Source: DATJOJ01 sp035507035 (GTDB lineage: Bacteria; Acidobacteriota; Terriglobia; Terriglobales; Acidobacteriaceae). Taken from it: 27,795 nucleotides of DNA. The position numbers and the translations under genes are program-made. The notes beneath the pieces are model-generated. The model was not told the DNA's origin. It ran no database searches and saw nothing but the letters and a program-made list of their open reading frames with translations. Of this stretch, positions 5,259 through 12,915 are shown piece after piece; positions within the stretch are counted from its first letter, which is position 1, and each line of letters opens with the position of its first letter. Location of the stretch: positions 1 to 27,795 of the forward strand of contig DATJOJ010000016.1 in the NCBI GenBank assembly GCA_035507035.1, written 5' to 3'.

Positions 5259-7688
5259 ATGATGAACGGTGTGCTTCAAGATCTGGCGTATGCCACCCGG
5301 CAATTGCGAAAGAATCCGGGTTTTGCCTGCACTGTCATCCTGGTGTTGGGTCTCGGAATCGGCGCTAGCACCGCGATTTTCAGTGCCGTCAATCCGATTC
5401 TGTTCAAGCCGTTGCCATATCCGCATCCTGAGCGAATCGTTATGATTTGGACGGCCGCGGACGATGGCACGCGCCTCGCACAAACTTTCCATACCTACCG
5501 CGAGCTCACCGAACGCAGTCACTCTTTCGAATCAACCGCCGCGTTCAAGCCATGGCAGCCTGCGATCACGGGCGCGGATCGTCCGGAGCGGATCGACGGC
5601 CAACGCGTGACTGCTGGCTATTTCTCTAGCCTTGGCGTAGCGCCGGTCCTCGGTCGAGATTTTCGCACTTCTGACGATGTACGGAACGGTCCGAACGTGG
5701 TGATCCTGAGCAACGGATTGTGGCGGCGGTTGGGCGGAGACGAAGCGATCGTCGGCCGACAGATCAAGCTGGATGGCGACAGTTACACGGTGATCGGAGT
5801 GATGCCAGCGCTGTTCGACAATGTTCTGCTTTCCTCCGCCGAAGTCTGGGCGCCGTTGCAATACGACACCGGAAATATCGCTTCTCGCGAGACCCGGGAG
5901 TGGGGGCATCACCTGCGAATGATTGCGCGGTTGAAGCCAGGCGCCGGCATTAAGCAGGCCAGAAATGATCTCGACTGGATTGCACATCATTCCATCGCGG
6001 ATTTTCCTCGCGTTCCTTGGGCCTCACTGGAACGCGGGCTGATCACCAGCACCCTGCAGGAAGATATAGCGAGCGGGGTGAGGCCCGCATTGTTCGCAAT
6101 TCTCGGGGCTGTCGGCCTGGTGCTGTTGATTGCTTGTGTGAATGTGACGAACCTGCTGCTCGCTCGTGCCGCGCAACGGCGCGGCGAGTTTGCCATGCGG
6201 ACAGCGCTAGGCGCTGCGCCAGTACGACTAATCCGACAACTGCTCACCGAGAGCTTGCTGCTGGCATTTTGCGGCGGCGCCTTGGGAATCTTTGTTGCGC
6301 AGTTCGGCGTGCGAACCCTCGTCGCACTGAGTCCTAGGGAATTGCCGCGCCTCAACGCCATCCGGGTCGACGACATGACATTTGTTTTCGCCTTCGCTGT
6401 AGCCGCAGTGACCGGCCTGATCGTCGGCCTTGTCCCTGCGCTGCATGCTACTCGCAGCGATCCTCACAAGGGCTTGCAACTAAGTTCCACGCGGGCAGTG
6501 GGTGTTCATCAGTGGACACGGCGCACGCTCGTCGTCGTCGAGTCAGCCATTGCGCTTGTGCTCCTGGTGAATGCCGCATTGCTGTTCCGAAGTTTGAAGC
6601 ATCTATTCGCCGTGGATCCTGGCTTCGATTCATCTCACGTCCTTACCATGCAGGTGCAGGAATCCGATCGCCGATACGAGTCGGACGGCGAGCGCAATCG
6701 TCTTTTTTCTCAAATCTTGGAAGCGGTCCGCCAAGCTCCAGGGGTCGAGGCGGCAGCTTTTACGAGTCAATTGCCGTTGAGCGGCGATTTCGACTCCTAT
6801 GGCGTGCAATTCGAGTCCGACCCCGCTGACGAATCCGGTTTTCGCTACGCGGTGACACCGGATTATTTTGCGGCCATGCATATTCCGCTGCTACGCGGTC
6901 GATTGCTGAGTGAGCACGACGTGCTCGGTGCGCCGCAGGTCATTCTGCTCAGCGAATCCTTCGCAAAACGAAAATTTCACGGGCAGGATCCCATCGGGCG
7001 TCGCGTTCGGGTGGGTGCCGACATCGGTCGCGCCGATGGGCGATGGAGCACAGTTGTCGGAGTCGTAGGTGACGTAAAGCAGGCGTCGTTGGCACTCAAC
7101 GATTCCGACGCCTTCTACACTTCGACCAGTCAATGGTCCTGGGTCGACAACGTGCAATCGCTCGTCGTGCGCACTCACGGAGATGCTGCAGGCCTCGCCC
7201 CCGTGATCCGAAATGCCATCTGGTCGGTGGAGAAAGACCTGCCAATTGTGCGCGTCGCAACCATGGACAGCCTACTCGCAAAGTCGGAGGCCGAACGGCA
7301 TTTTGTCCTGATCCTGTTGGAGGCGTTCGGGCTGATGGCATTGTTGCTTGCGGCCACCGGAATCTATGGCGTTTTGGCTGGTAGTGTAAGTGAGCGCACT
7401 CGCGAAATCGGGGTGCGGGCGGCATTGGGTGCGACCCGCGCCGACATTCTCGCGCTTGTAATTGGCCAAGGAATGACGCTGACTGCCCTTGGTATTGTGA
7501 TTGGAACTATGGGAGCGGTTGCCGCGAGTCAAACCCTGGTTACGCTCCTGTTCGGAATTTCGCGCTTCGACTTGTTTACCTACGTCGGAGTGATCGCTCT
7601 GCTTGCCGGCGTATCGATGTTCGCATGTGCCTTGCCGGCCTGGCGAGCGGCCCAGGTTGATCCGGCGATTGCGCTCCGCTCCGAGTAG
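5259..7688 (+). CDS. MacB/FtsX-type ABC permease (acidobacterial duplicated orphan permease, ADOP)
   Basis: From the ATG at 5259 the protein is 809 aa. It opens with LAYATRQLRKNPGF and a membrane segment, then a MacB periplasmic core. A first FtsX block of three membrane helices follows, with LLARAAQRRGEFAMRTALGAA. The whole plan then repeats, ending with SERTREIGVRAALGAT and a terminal DPAIALRSE. This duplicated arrangement without an ATPase partner is typical of acidobacterial orphan permeases, thought to act with an ATPase encoded elsewhere in export or envelope functions; the substrate is unknown. The reading frame stays open upstream to a TTG at 5199. That start would precede the sigma-54-type promoter and the conserved N-terminus, so 5259 (or ATG 5262) is preferred. 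No clear ribosome binding site is seen. Confidence 0.93.
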   Translation: MMNGVLQDLAYATRQLRKNPGFACTVILVLGLGIGASTAIFSAVNPILFKPLPYPHPERIVMIWTAADDGTRLAQTFHTYRELTERSHSFESTAAFKPWQPAITGADRPERIDGQRVTAGYFSSLGVAPVLGRDFRTSDDVRNGPNVVILSNGLWRRLGGDEAIVGRQIKLDGDSYTVIGVMPALFDNVLLSSAEVWAPLQYDTGNIASRETREWGHHLRMIARLKPGAGIKQARNDLDWIAHHSIADFPRVPWASLERGLITSTLQEDIASGVRPALFAILGAVGLVLLIACVNVTNLLLARAAQRRGEFAMRTALGAAPVRLIRQLLTESLLLAFCGGALGIFVAQFGVRTLVALSPRELPRLNAIRVDDMTFVFAFAVAAVTGLIVGLVPALHATRSDPHKGLQLSSTRAVGVHQWTRRTLVVVESAIALVLLVNAALLFRSLKHLFAVDPGFDSSHVLTMQVQESDRRYESDGERNRLFSQILEAVRQAPGVEAAAFTSQLPLSGDFDSYGVQFESDPADESGFRYAVTPDYFAAMHIPLLRGRLLSEHDVLGAPQVILLSESFAKRKFHGQDPIGRRVRVGADIGRADGRWSTVVGVVGDVKQASLALNDSDAFYTSTSQWSWVDNVQSLVVRTHGDAAGLAPVIRNAIWSVEKDLPIVRVATMDSLLAKSEAERHFVLILLEAFGLMALLLAATGIYGVLAGSVSERTREIGVRAALGATRADILALVIGQGMTLTALGIVIGTMGAVAASQTLVTLLFGISRFDLFTYVGVIALLAGVSMFACALPAWRAAQVDPAIALRSE

Positions 7689-7769
7689 TGCGCCGATCAA
7701 GAAAGAACGGCCGAACTTGGAACGAATCTCCAAAATCCGGCCGGACTTCATCTCGCGGTTGTGAAAAGC

Positions 7770-8255
7770 CTACTTGCCCATTCCGCTGGAATTGCATGTT
7801 TTAGAGATGTGTTTCAACTTGTCCACACTTAGCATGGGTGCGGCTTGCGAGCCACCGCCCATGGAAGAACCGGCACTTCCCGCAGTTGCGGCGGAACTCG
7901 ACGGTGTTCCGGTGACGCGCACTTCGTGTCCGACATGCTTGCTCAAGATTGCAGAATCACCTTGCAATTGATACGTCGCTCCGGAAGCTGCCATCAGCAT
8001 GTAACTGCCATTGGAATTCTGCAGGCAGCCCTCTACTGAGATTTCTCCCGAGGCACGCGTCCCCGCCTGTCCCGACGCCGTTGGAGCAGTCTGGTCTTGC
8101 GGGCCGGTTTGGGGTGACTGGGGCTGCGGTTGCCCTTGCGGATATTGGTCCTGCGGTGCGGCTTGCGACGCTTGGCTGGGCGAAGTTTGATCTTGCGCCT
8201 GCAACCAAATCGTAGAGAACATCAATGCGATTGCTAGCAATAACGTTTTTGTCAT
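7770..8255 (-). CDS. Secreted DUF5818-like protein with Pro/Gln-rich linker
   Basis: The 161-aa protein begins with a clean signal peptide (MTKTLLLAIALMFSTIWLQAQ). A low-complexity Gln/Pro/Ser stretch of about 50 residues follows. Next is a small domain starting near EISVEGCLQNSNGSYML and running through HVGHEVRVTG, resembling the DUF5818 family common in acidobacteria. A Ser/Gly/Ala-rich spacer and a conserved tail (LSVDKLKHISKTC) close it. The OB-like strand pattern suggests a small beta-barrel, with two cysteines possibly paired. AAGGAG lies 5 bases before the ATG. Function is unknown. It converges on the permease with an 81-bp gap in which I see no clear terminator. Confidence 0.85.
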   Translation of the reverse strand: MTKTLLLAIALMFSTIWLQAQDQTSPSQASQAAPQDQYPQGQPQPQSPQTGPQDQTAPTASGQAGTRASGEISVEGCLQNSNGSYMLMAASGATYQLQGDSAILSKHVGHEVRVTGTPSSSAATAGSAGSSMGGGSQAAPMLSVDKLKHISKTCNSSGMGK

Positions 8256-8338
8256 AGAAGCTCCTTGTCCCTCGTTTCTTACAAAATCGGACCAGAGGAT
8301 TTACTACGACGGTGGCTGTAGTGCGCAAAAAACGCTGC

Positions 8339-9130
8339 CTATGCGGCCTTCGATTCGTCGCATAGGCGCTGATAGTACTCCCTTCCGCGTTGGTAGCCGC
8401 GTGTGAACGCTTCTGCAACCTCGACCCCGGGATGCTGTTGCTGCAGGTCTTCCAACTTACTCTCCATCTCTGCTGTGGTTTGGTCGAATTCCATGCAGCG
8501 AGTTTTGGCGTGGAGGGCAGCTTCGAAGCCCATCCGATAATAGGTTTCGTCTTGGTTGAAATTCCTCCCTGAGGCAGCGTAATGCTCTTCCTCGGCACTG
8601 CGTAATCCCGTCCACCATTGTTGTCGGGCGGCATCGATGGCATCTGCTCCTTTCGCTGTGAGTATTTCGCGAATGGGCTGCGCCGCAGCTTCGTCTTCGG
8701 CAAGAACAACTACCACGCTATAACCCTTGCGCAGAGCATCTTCGTAAAGAAAGATTTCGTCCTCAGGCAGGCCCTCAGTCATGCTGTTTTCCAATGAACC
8801 TCCAGCCGCTGCTCCGGCGCCGGCTCCGGCAGCGGTAAGGATTGCAGTCCCCAAAAGCCCGAGGGCGCTAACCAGTCCCACGCCTGGAACTACCAGCGCT
8901 ACAAAAGCGCCAGTGGTGAGTCCGCCAGCTCCGCCCAAGACTGCACCCAGGGCCTTGCCCATGCCGGGTTGTTCGGCCGCCTCAACTGGCACTGCCTCAA
9001 GCCTCGTACTCGCATTTCCGGGTGTGAGTAAAGTGATCTTGTCTGTGGGAATTCCATCGCTTGAACGCAGCGCCTTCACTGCATCTTCTGCCTGAGCTTG
9101 AGATGAAAACACACCAGTCACAGCTCGCAT
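8339..9130 (-). CDS. General-stress-protein-like (YflT/DUF1269-type) protein with glycine zipper
   Basis: From the ATG at 9130 the protein is 263 aa. Residues 1-60 (AVTGVFSSQAQAEDAVKAL and following) resemble the ferredoxin-like fold of YflT/GsiB-region stress proteins. About 70-135 is a Gly/Ala-rich hydrophobic segment of glycine-zipper type that may insert in or contact membranes. Then come EDEIFLYEDALRKGYSVVVV and a charged helical C-terminus rich in Tyr and Glu (YYRMGFEAALHA, YQRGREYYQRL). The motif GGAAAGG lies 9 bases before 9130 but only 3 before the other ATG at 9136, so 9130 is preferred. Upstream in-frame sequence to 9247 looks non-coding. A stress role is a family-level guess. Confidence 0.8.
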   Translation of the reverse strand: MRAVTGVFSSQAQAEDAVKALRSSDGIPTDKITLLTPGNASTRLEAVPVEAAEQPGMGKALGAVLGGAGGLTTGAFVALVVPGVGLVSALGLLGTAILTAAGAGAGAAAGGSLENSMTEGLPEDEIFLYEDALRKGYSVVVVLAEDEAAAQPIREILTAKGADAIDAARQQWWTGLRSAEEEHYAASGRNFNQDETYYRMGFEAALHAKTRCMEFDQTTAEMESKLEDLQQQHPGVEVAEAFTRGYQRGREYYQRLCDESKAA

Positions 9131-9355
9131 TGTCATCAACCTTTCCACTGAGGGGATCTGAACAACAGACGTCCAACCAACACAGTCGATGCAAGATCCT
9201 TTCTCTTGGTTACAGCATTCTATAAGTCTTCGCCATACCCGAAACACTTGAAACCGCCAGCCTGCGTCCCCGAGCCATTCAACGGAAAGCGGACATCTCG
9301 TTTACTACCAGCAGCATCGGAGAGATAGCCGTGATTAGCCGGCGGGGGGTTAACG

Positions 9356-10015
9356 GTGGTTGCGGTGCTGCCAAACTGGCAAGGTCTTGCCGCGTCTGCG
9401 CTCTGGGCGTGGTTGTTGCACCTTCGCAGCTTCGGGCAAATCATCGTTGGCCTGGCCGATAACTCTGTTATTCCACTTCCTGGTAGCTTGGATGTCTTCA
9501 CCATCTGGTTGGCAGCCAGCCGTCCCAATTTATGGTGGTATTACGCGGTGATGGCCACCGTCGGGGCTGTGATTGGCGGCTACATCACATATTTCCTCGC
9601 GCGCAAAGGCGGGAAAGAAGCTCTGGAGGCGAAATTCGGCAAACGGCGCGCTGGGAAAATCTGTCGCAAGTTCGAACGTTGGGGAGTGAGCGCCGTGGCG
9701 ATTCCTGCACTGCTGCCTCCGCCGTTTCCCATCGTGCCTTCGTTGATTGCCGCGGGCGCTCTGCAATTTCCAACCAAGAAATTCCTGGGTGCGCTTGCCC
9801 TGGGCCGTGCCATTCGTTTTACGGTCATCGCCGGCCTGGGAGCAATTTATGGTTCTGCGATTGTCAGTTTCTTCGCTCAGTACTACAAGCCAACCCTCTT
9901 CATCCTGATCGGTGTAGCGGCATTGGCCAGTATTCTTGCGGCGGTTGAATACTATCGCCGGACGCGCAGCAGCAAGCCGGCTCCGAGGTCCGAGCGACAA
10001 ACCAAAGCAGCTTAA
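9356..10015 (+). CDS. DedA/VTT-domain (SNARE-associated) membrane protein
   Basis: This 219-aa protein starts at a GTG preceded by a G-run 6-7 bases upstream. It has the VTT pattern: a re-entrant hydrophobic loop with FGQIIVGLADNSVIPLPGSLDVF, a glycine-rich helix (VGAVIGGYITYFLARKGG), a central cytoplasmic KFGKRRAGKICRKFERWG, and a second loop ALLPPPFPIVPSLIAAGAL. Two further helices and a basic tail complete it. DedA/VTT proteins are implicated in lipid scrambling, including undecaprenyl phosphate flipping, and in membrane homeostasis. It is divergent from the stress-protein gene at 9130 across 225 bp. The next plus-strand gene starts 175 bp downstream, so it is probably a single-gene unit. 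Confidence 0.9.
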   Translation: MVAVLPNWQGLAASALWAWLLHLRSFGQIIVGLADNSVIPLPGSLDVFTIWLAASRPNLWWYYAVMATVGAVIGGYITYFLARKGGKEALEAKFGKRRAGKICRKFERWGVSAVAIPALLPPPFPIVPSLIAAGALQFPTKKFLGALALGRAIRFTVIAGLGAIYGSAIVSFFAQYYKPTLFILIGVAALASILAAVEYYRRTRSSKPAPRSERQTKAA

Positions 10016-10063
10016 CTGATGTGTCTTGGCTCTGCAGGAATTTCATGCGATGGAAAGGGACAA

Positions 10064-10107
10064 ATTGGTACAGCGATCCTTCGTCGTGATTACAGCTTTG
10101 TACCAAT
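10064..10107. repeat. Inverted repeat between the VTT gene and the nucleotidyltransferase
   Basis: ATTGGTACA at 10064-10072 is exactly complementary to TGTACCAAT at 10099-10107, with a 26-base interior. No T-run follows, so it is not an obvious intrinsic terminator. It lies in the 175-bp gap, about 85 bases before the nucleotidyltransferase ATG, and could be an operator for that gene or a weak hairpin after the VTT gene. Confidence 0.4.
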
Positions 10108-10190
10108 AGTCCAAAGCGATAGCAGGGAAGATAAAAGCGGAGGCACGAAAATAGGCAGTAAAACCGTTTTCTGAGTGGACAAGGCTGCGC

Positions 10191-11078
10191 ATGCCAAATA
10201 CGAGGCGGAAGAGAACGACGCGGAGTCGGAACAACAAAGCGGCTCGGGTGTCTAAAGGTGCGCTCCCGCGTCGCGCTCCTTACGATCCGGCCAAGCTGCC
10301 GGAAACGTCTTCCGATCCCATGCCGCTTCCCGAAGAACAGCAAACGCTTTTTCAAGAAGTACTCAGATTGTTGGAGACGAACCGCATACCTTACGCCGTA
10401 GCAGGCGCCTTCGCACTGCAGGCCCATACCGGCATTTGCCGCGATACCAAAGACCTCGACCTCTTCTTGACTTCTGAAAATGTCGCAATTGCCCTCAAGT
10501 GTTTACGGCAGGAGGGATTCGACTGCGAGGTCTGCGATCCCGTGTGGTTGTTTAAGGCGCATCGCGACCATTTCTTTGTCGATCTCATTACTGGCATGAG
10601 TAACGCCGCCATCGCCGTCGAAGATTCCTGGATTCAGCGTGCGAAGCCGGCCGTGATCCACGGAGTGAAAAGCCGAGTCCTGAGTGCAGAAGAGCTTGTG
10701 GCTTCTAAATTGTTTGTCACGCGCCGGGAGCGCTTCGATGGCGCCGACATTGCCCACGTCATTTACGGCACGCAGGGAAATCTTGACTGGAACCGCGTCT
10801 TGTCCTTGACGGGTGAACATTGGGAGATCCTATTCTGGGCTCTGGTATTCTTCCGCTACGTTTATCCCGCGCAAACGGACTATATCCCCGGTGAAGTTTG
10901 GCAAAAGCTGATCGAACGCTTTCGGCAGGCCGTTCTACATCCTGATAGGCAAGCAAAATTCCGCGGCAGTTTGATCGACGACAAGATGTTTGCCATCGAC
11001 GTGCGCGAATGGGGCCTGCCAGATCTTTATCTCGACTATCGCAATCGTCGATTGCGAGACATCGAGATACTGAGATAG
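10191..11078 (+). CDS. Nucleotidyltransferase-fold protein
   Basis: The 295-aa protein has a basic, probably disordered N-terminus (residues 1-40). A nucleotidyltransferase core follows: IPYAVAGAFALQAHTGICRDTKDLDLF near residues 66-92. This matches the G-x-x-Ala...Arg-x-T-x-D-x-D pattern of the NTP_transf_5/AbiEii-like superfamily. The usual GG/GS before the Ala is AGAF here, and the Asp pair is DLD. A later acidic strand (HRDHFFVDLI) could supply the third carboxylate. LSAEELVASKLFVTRRERFDGADIAHVI is a conserved feature of these families. AAGG precedes the ATG by about 6 bases. The metallophosphoesterase begins 5 bp after the stop, implying an operon. Substrate is unknown, and no AbiEi antitoxin partner is seen. 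Confidence 0.8.
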   Translation: MPNTRRKRTTRSRNNKAARVSKGALPRRAPYDPAKLPETSSDPMPLPEEQQTLFQEVLRLLETNRIPYAVAGAFALQAHTGICRDTKDLDLFLTSENVAIALKCLRQEGFDCEVCDPVWLFKAHRDHFFVDLITGMSNAAIAVEDSWIQRAKPAVIHGVKSRVLSAEELVASKLFVTRRERFDGADIAHVIYGTQGNLDWNRVLSLTGEHWEILFWALVFFRYVYPAQTDYIPGEVWQKLIERFRQAVLHPDRQAKFRGSLIDDKMFAIDVREWGLPDLYLDYRNRRLRDIEILR

Positions 11079-11083
11079 ATCCC

Positions 11084-11791
11084 ATGAGAATCGCGGCCAC
11101 AGCGGACTTGCACTTCACCGGAGCATTGCACAGCACATTGCTCGATCAACTCGGCCGAGTGCGAGAATCGGCCGACGTGCTCGTCGTCGCTGGAGATCTG
11201 ACCAATTTTGGCCGCCCCGACGAGATGGAGCCTTTACTCAACGTGGTTGTGCGCTCGCGCATTCCCACCATCATGGTGTTAGGAAACCATGACTACGAAA
11301 GTGGCAAACAGGATGAGTTGACGAAAATGATGACCGGTGCCGGCATCAAGGTTTTAGACGGAACCGCATACGAACGCGATGGCGTAGGGTTCGCCGGCAC
11401 CAAAGGTTTTCCGGGGGGCTTCGGGCGAGGCGTCCTTACCGCCTTTGGCGAGCCCGAAGTCAAGCAATTTGTCCAAGCTTCCATTGACGAGGCTTTGAAG
11501 CTCGAACGCGCCATGGCGCAATTGCGAGCGCCGAAGAGAATAGTCGTACTGCACTATTCGCCAATCGCCGCGACTGTGCAGGGAGAAGCCGCGGAGATAT
11601 TTCCGTTCCTGGGAACCTCCCGCCTCGCAGAAGTGGTCGACCGCCATGGCGCCGATCTGGTATTGCATGGGCATGCCCACCATGGGCAGTTGGAGGGTCG
11701 TACCACCGGCGGAGTTGCGGTTTACAACGTAGCGATTACCTTACTTCAGGGGCAAGCAGTGCCCACGCCGTACCGTGTCTTCGATTTGTAA
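11084..11791 (+). CDS. Calcineurin-like metallophosphoesterase
   Basis: Starting at ATG 11084, 5 bp after the previous stop, the protein is 235 aa with the full metal-site signature. Asp8 and His10 are in TADLHF, Asp38 in GDLTNFG, Asn68-His69-Asp70 in LGNHDY, His157 in LHYSP, and His197/His199 in LHGHAHHG. These coordinate a two-metal centre in phosphatases and nucleases of this superfamily. There is no signal peptide, so it is cytoplasmic. An in-frame extension upstream to 11009 overlaps the nucleotidyltransferase and is not credible. Pairing with a nucleotidyltransferase hints that one enzyme adds and the other removes a nucleotidyl or phosphate group. That is inference; the natural substrate is unknown. 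Confidence 0.93.
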   Translation: MRIAATADLHFTGALHSTLLDQLGRVRESADVLVVAGDLTNFGRPDEMEPLLNVVVRSRIPTIMVLGNHDYESGKQDELTKMMTGAGIKVLDGTAYERDGVGFAGTKGFPGGFGRGVLTAFGEPEVKQFVQASIDEALKLERAMAQLRAPKRIVVLHYSPIAATVQGEAAEIFPFLGTSRLAEVVDRHGADLVLHGHAHHGQLEGRTTGGVAVYNVAITLLQGQAVPTPYRVFDL

Positions 11792-11809
11792 TAAGCCGAT
11801 CGAAAACGC

Positions 11810-11974
11810 TCAAGCCGGCTTCTGTGTATATTGCGCAGGTGCTTCCTCGAAGACCTGTTTGCAATCCTCCGAGCAGAAGTAAAACTTCTGGCCATCGTAG
11901 TCTGTGGTGAATTCTTCGGTCGGTTGCGCTGCTTCTTCGTCCACGTGAATGCCACATACCGGATCGACTGCCAT
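11810..11974 (-). CDS. Small YHS-domain protein
   Basis: This 54-aa minus-strand gene has an excellent ribosome binding site (GAGGAGGAG about 6 bases before the ATG). It starts MAVDPVCGIHVDEEAA and contains DGQKFYFCSEDCKQVFEEAP. That is the complete YHS signature, with metal-binding-type cysteines Cys7, Cys34 and Cys38. YHS domains occur in metal-handling proteins and at the ends of copper ATPases and soluble monooxygenases, where they are thought to bind metal. It converges on the metallophosphoesterase with an 18-bp gap. No metal transporter is adjacent, so its role is unassigned. Confidence 0.9.
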   Translation of the reverse strand: MAVDPVCGIHVDEEAAQPTEEFTTDYDGQKFYFCSEDCKQVFEEAPAQYTQKPA

Positions 11975-12023
11975 GGGATCTCCTCCTCGAAATCGGGTTG
12001 AATTGCTGCTGTCGTGAAAATGA

Positions 12024-12173
12024 TTAGTGATGTTTGAAGTATTGAACTGCTCGCTCGTGAGCTTGCGCAGCCTTCTTGGATTGGAAAGTCCCTAAATTTC
12101 GGCGTCGGCCGGTCTTTGGATTTTTCTTGCGCGAGTAAAGGCGGTATTTACCGGTTTTCAATTTGCGAATCAT
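12024..12173 (-). CDS. Small basic protein of unknown function
   Basis: From ATG 12173 this is a 49-aa, strongly basic protein: MIRKLKTGKYRLYSRKK, then NLGTFQSKKAAQAHERAVQYFKHH. I recall similar short proteins in many bacteria with the plan K-x-G-x-Y-x-V/L-x-S, L-G-x-x-x-S, A-x-x-x-E-x-x-V-Q-Y-F-K-H. That makes it likely to be a real gene although its function is not known. The fold may be a short beta-hairpin plus helix, like AP2/integrase N-terminal DNA-binding modules; that is speculative. The frame is open upstream to 12290, but that extension lacks similarity to anything I recognise. No good ribosome binding site is seen. Confidence 0.65.
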   Translation of the reverse strand: MIRKLKTGKYRLYSRKKNPKTGRRRNLGTFQSKKAAQAHERAVQYFKHH

Positions 12174-12376
12174 AATCGGCTCGGGAAGAACTTCCTTTAC
12201 CGTAGTGCATGGTTCCCGCCACCTCCATCGGGTATCGACCGTAAATTTGCCGGACCGTCGGTGCAGATGGCGTTTGGATGTATCGAACATCGGTACAGCA
12301 AATCGCGCTTGAGACTACAAGATGTATTCGATTTCTCTCGCCAACGCGCACGCCTACGCTAAATCCGGAGGATGGC

Positions 12377-12883
12377 ATGCCGGAAAAAGAGACCTTGGAA
12401 CGCGCTCACGAAGATGCCCAGGAAGGAAAATCGCCCAGTACGCAAGCCGGAGAATTCGTGCGCGAAGAGATGCATCACGTGCGCGAAGGAAAACACGGCG
12501 CCCGCTCCACCAAGCAAGCGATCGCGATCGGTCTGTCGAAAGCTCGTCGCGCGGGGGTGAAGCTGCGCCCTCCCAGCGGAAAGAGCGCCTCGGCGAAAAC
12601 TAAAAAGCAGGCTGGCCGTGATTATTGCAAGGGCCAAAGCCACTCTCAGCGTCGAACTTCTCAAACCCGTTCTCGGGCCGTTAGCGGAGCGCTCCGCCGA
12701 GAGGGGCGCACGGCTGCTTCGCCCAGGGCACTCTCCAAGCACGCTCGGACGACGGCACGAAAAAGAGGGTCGAGCGCTCGTCATCACTCGGCCATGAAAG
12801 CCGTTCGCACGAAAGGAGCTGTCGGTCGCAGCCAATCTGCGCGAAAAGCTGCCAGGACTCGGCGTGCTCATGCGGGCCGGTAG
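12377..12883 (+). CDS. DUF6496-like, Lys/Arg/Ala-rich basic protein
   Basis: From ATG 12377, with GGAGG 5 bases upstream, the protein is 168 aa. Residues 20-65 hold a recognisable block, GEFVREEMHHVREGKHGARS followed by TKQAIAIGLSKARRAGVKL, typical of DUF6496 proteins. The remaining 100 residues are low-complexity Arg/Ser/Ala/Lys, resembling histone-H1-like tails. The composition suggests nucleic-acid binding or nucleoid association, perhaps under stress. No experiment-backed function is known to me. It is divergent from the small basic gene at 12173 across about 200 bp. Confidence 0.8.
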   Translation: MPEKETLERAHEDAQEGKSPSTQAGEFVREEMHHVREGKHGARSTKQAIAIGLSKARRAGVKLRPPSGKSASAKTKKQAGRDYCKGQSHSQRRTSQTRSRAVSGALRREGRTAASPRALSKHARTTARKRGSSARHHSAMKAVRTKGAVGRSQSARKAARTRRAHAGR

Positions 12884-12915
12884 TTTGCGGAACCCGAAAT
12901 GGAGGGACGCACACC

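Noticed and set aside
7957..8709. 250-codon minus-strand frame spanning two annotated genes
   Set aside because: It crosses the intergenic gap in another frame from the DUF5818-like and stress-like genes, lacks recognisable motifs, and both overlapped genes have good starts and domains.
9131..9247. N-terminal extension of the stress-like protein to 9247
   Set aside because: The extra residues are Cys/Trp-rich with no family match, and a binding site lies correctly before the ATG at 9130.
10191..11078. AbiEii-type toxin of an abortive infection system
   Set aside because: No AbiEi-like antitoxin partner is adjacent; the neighbour is a phosphoesterase, and the motif match is only at superfamily level.
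11009..11083. N-terminal extension of the metallophosphoesterase
   Set aside because: It overlaps the end of the nucleotidyltransferase, and the phosphoesterase fold starts at MRIAATADLH.
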